Assembly (NCBI GenBank): GCA_021204735.1
Contig: JAJPYV010000033.1
Span: forward strand, 1-6,337
Direction of reading: 5' to 3'
Origin: Prevotella sp.
GTDB taxonomy: Bacteria; Bacteroidota; Bacteroidia; Bacteroidales; Bacteroidaceae
Length of the DNA: 6,337 bases
How positions within the stretch are numbered: the stretch's first letter is position 1; each line of letters opens with the position of its first letter. The notes under the pieces are model-generated. The model was given only the letters and a program-made list of their open reading frames with translations, was not told the DNA's origin and made no database searches. A program made the position numbers and the translations under genes. Shown in pieces: positions 5,549-6,337 of the stretch.

Positions 5549-6289
5549 ATGGTGAAGAAGATATTTACAGTCGTATTGTTGGCGATATTCAGTTTGACGG
5601 CAGCTCATGCAGGAGATGATGGCGACTTAGGTCTGTGGGCTAATGTCGAGGTACAGAAGAAGATAATGAAAGGGTTGTCGGCTTCTGTCAGTGGGGAAAT
5701 ACGTACGGCAGATGCCTTCAATTTGATGGATCGTTGGTCGTTGGAGGCAGGTGTCTCTTATCGTATCAACAAATATCTCAAGACTGAGTTGGATTATGTA
5801 TTCATTGATAAGTTTAATGACTGGCGATTGACAGATAAAGGGAATGTGATATCCAAATACTGGTCGCCGCGCCACCGTATCATGTTTTCAGTAACAGGGC
5901 AGGTAAAGGTGAAACGAGTGGAGTTTTCTTTGCGAGAGAGATACCAATATACCTACCGTATGGGGAAGAACGTGGATAAATTTGACGCTGACAGCCGTGA
6001 GCAGATTGACGATGAGGAAGTAAGTTCAAAGTCGAAAAGCGTGCTGCGTTCCCGCCTGCAGGTGGCATGGAATATAAAAAAGTCGGGTTTTGAACCATAC
6101 GCATTTTATGAGCTTTACAACAATATGAACAGTGGATTTGCCTGGGACAAGATGAGATACGCTGTGGGTACTGACTATAAGATCTCAAAGCAACATTCTG
6201 TTGGAGTGTTTTACTATTATATCAAGTCGAATGATAAGGAAGAGGAACGAGGAAATATAATAGGGGTAAGTTATAAGCTCAGCCTATAA
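5549..6289 (+). CDS. DUF2490-type outer-membrane beta-barrel protein
   Basis: The product is 246 residues from the ATG at 5549. I prefer this start because it begins a clean Sec signal (K-K, hydrophobic core, cleavage after A-H-A at residue 21) and follows a purine-rich AGAGAGGG tract at 5539-5546. An in-frame ATG at 5525 would add eight residues (M-R-S-I-K-E-R-D) ahead of the signal and overlap the preceding gene by 14 bp. The mature chain begins G-D-D-G-D-L-G-L-W and alternates hydrophobic and polar residues in many amphipathic strands (for example L-E-A-G-V-S-Y-R-I, T-E-L-D-Y-V-F-I, V-E-F-S-L-R-E-R-Y, G-V-F-Y-Y-Y-I). It ends in a strand, G-V-S-Y-K-L-S-L, typical of barrels. An acidic, disordered loop sits around D-D-E-E-V-S-S-K. 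The DUF2490 assignment rests on the G-x-W-A-N start, overall size and strand pattern. It is the last gene of the cluster and supplies an outer-membrane component, possibly a pore or docking site for the lipoprotein. Confidence 0.82.
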   Translation: MVKKIFTVVLLAIFSLTAAHAGDDGDLGLWANVEVQKKIMKGLSASVSGEIRTADAFNLMDRWSLEAGVSYRINKYLKTELDYVFIDKFNDWRLTDKGNVISKYWSPRHRIMFSVTGQVKVKRVEFSLRERYQYTYRMGKNVDKFDADSREQIDDEEVSSKSKSVLRSRLQVAWNIKKSGFEPYAFYELYNNMNSGFAWDKMRYAVGTDYKISKQHSVGVFYYYIKSNDKEEERGNIIGVSYKLSL

Positions 6290-6337
6290 AGCCCCCCCCC
6301 GGCCCGACCCCCTAGGGGTGTGTCTTATTCAACTAGA
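6290..6337. other. C/G-rich 3' flank with C9 run and CCCCTAGGGG palindrome
   Basis: Directly after the last stop codon the base composition changes sharply: C9 at 6292-6300, then GGCCCGA, then the perfect palindrome CCCCTAGGGG at 6309-6318, then T-rich sequence to the window end. The C-rich arm could pair with the GGGG at 6315-6318 to make a terminator-like stem followed by TGTGTCTTATT. Similar 'CCCC...CCCCTAGGGG' intergenic hairpins occur, as I recall, in Prevotella genomes. A sequencing or assembly artefact at a contig edge is also possible. Confidence 0.4.

Noticed and set aside
5880..6188. A 102-codon minus-strand frame opposite the barrel gene
   Set aside because: The product has Cys/Pro/Ser-rich composition with no recognisable domain, and it is fully overlapped by a coherent signal-peptide barrel gene.

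Overview
The window reads as chromosome of a Bacteroidales bacterium, most like Prevotella or a close relative. The signs are two matches to the Bacteroidota -7 promoter element (TAnnTTTG), A/T-rich leaders without clear Shine-Dalgarno sequences before most genes, Sec/lipoprotein signal peptides, and an envelope gene set typical of that group (OmpA-like lipoprotein, Cthe_2159-type beta-helix lipoprotein, DUF2490 barrel). The taxonomic call is inference from style and family content; there is no rRNA or marker gene. All supported genes are on the + strand.

Left part (1-2218): the 3' end of an Lrp/AsnC-family regulator cut by the window edge; a promoter and a small 96-residue protein of unknown function; a strong 18-bp inverted repeat that probably ends that transcript; then a 290-residue OmpA-family lipoprotein with a long coiled coil, likely tethering the outer membrane to peptidoglycan.

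Right part (2219-6289): four tightly spaced genes that look like one operon behind a good Bacteroidota promoter at about 2149. In order they are (1) a large lipoprotein with a right-handed beta-helix of the Cthe_2159 'carbohydrate-binding' type, (2) a stand-alone VTC-type triphosphate-tunnel protein (the fold of the yeast polyphosphate polymerase Vtc4) with its charged tunnel residues apparently intact, (3) a five-helix membrane protein of the DUF4956 family with a cytoplasmic C-terminal domain, and (4) a DUF2490-type outer-membrane beta-barrel. Genes 2-3 overlap by 8 bp, and gene 4 follows gene 3 by about 10 bp. Together they cover cytoplasm, inner membrane, outer membrane and a lipid-anchored, probably surface-exposed, layer. 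My working hypothesis is a trans-envelope system in which a VTC/DUF4956 pair makes or moves a polyanionic polymer (polyphosphate or a related phosphopolymer) and the barrel and beta-helix lipoprotein export, bind or display it. None of that function is proven by the sequence.

The last ~48 bases (6290-6337) are abruptly C/G-rich, with a C9 run and a CCCCTAGGGG palindrome. This is either a terminator-like intergenic repeat or a contig-edge artefact. No tRNA, rRNA, CRISPR array, transposase or phage gene was seen.
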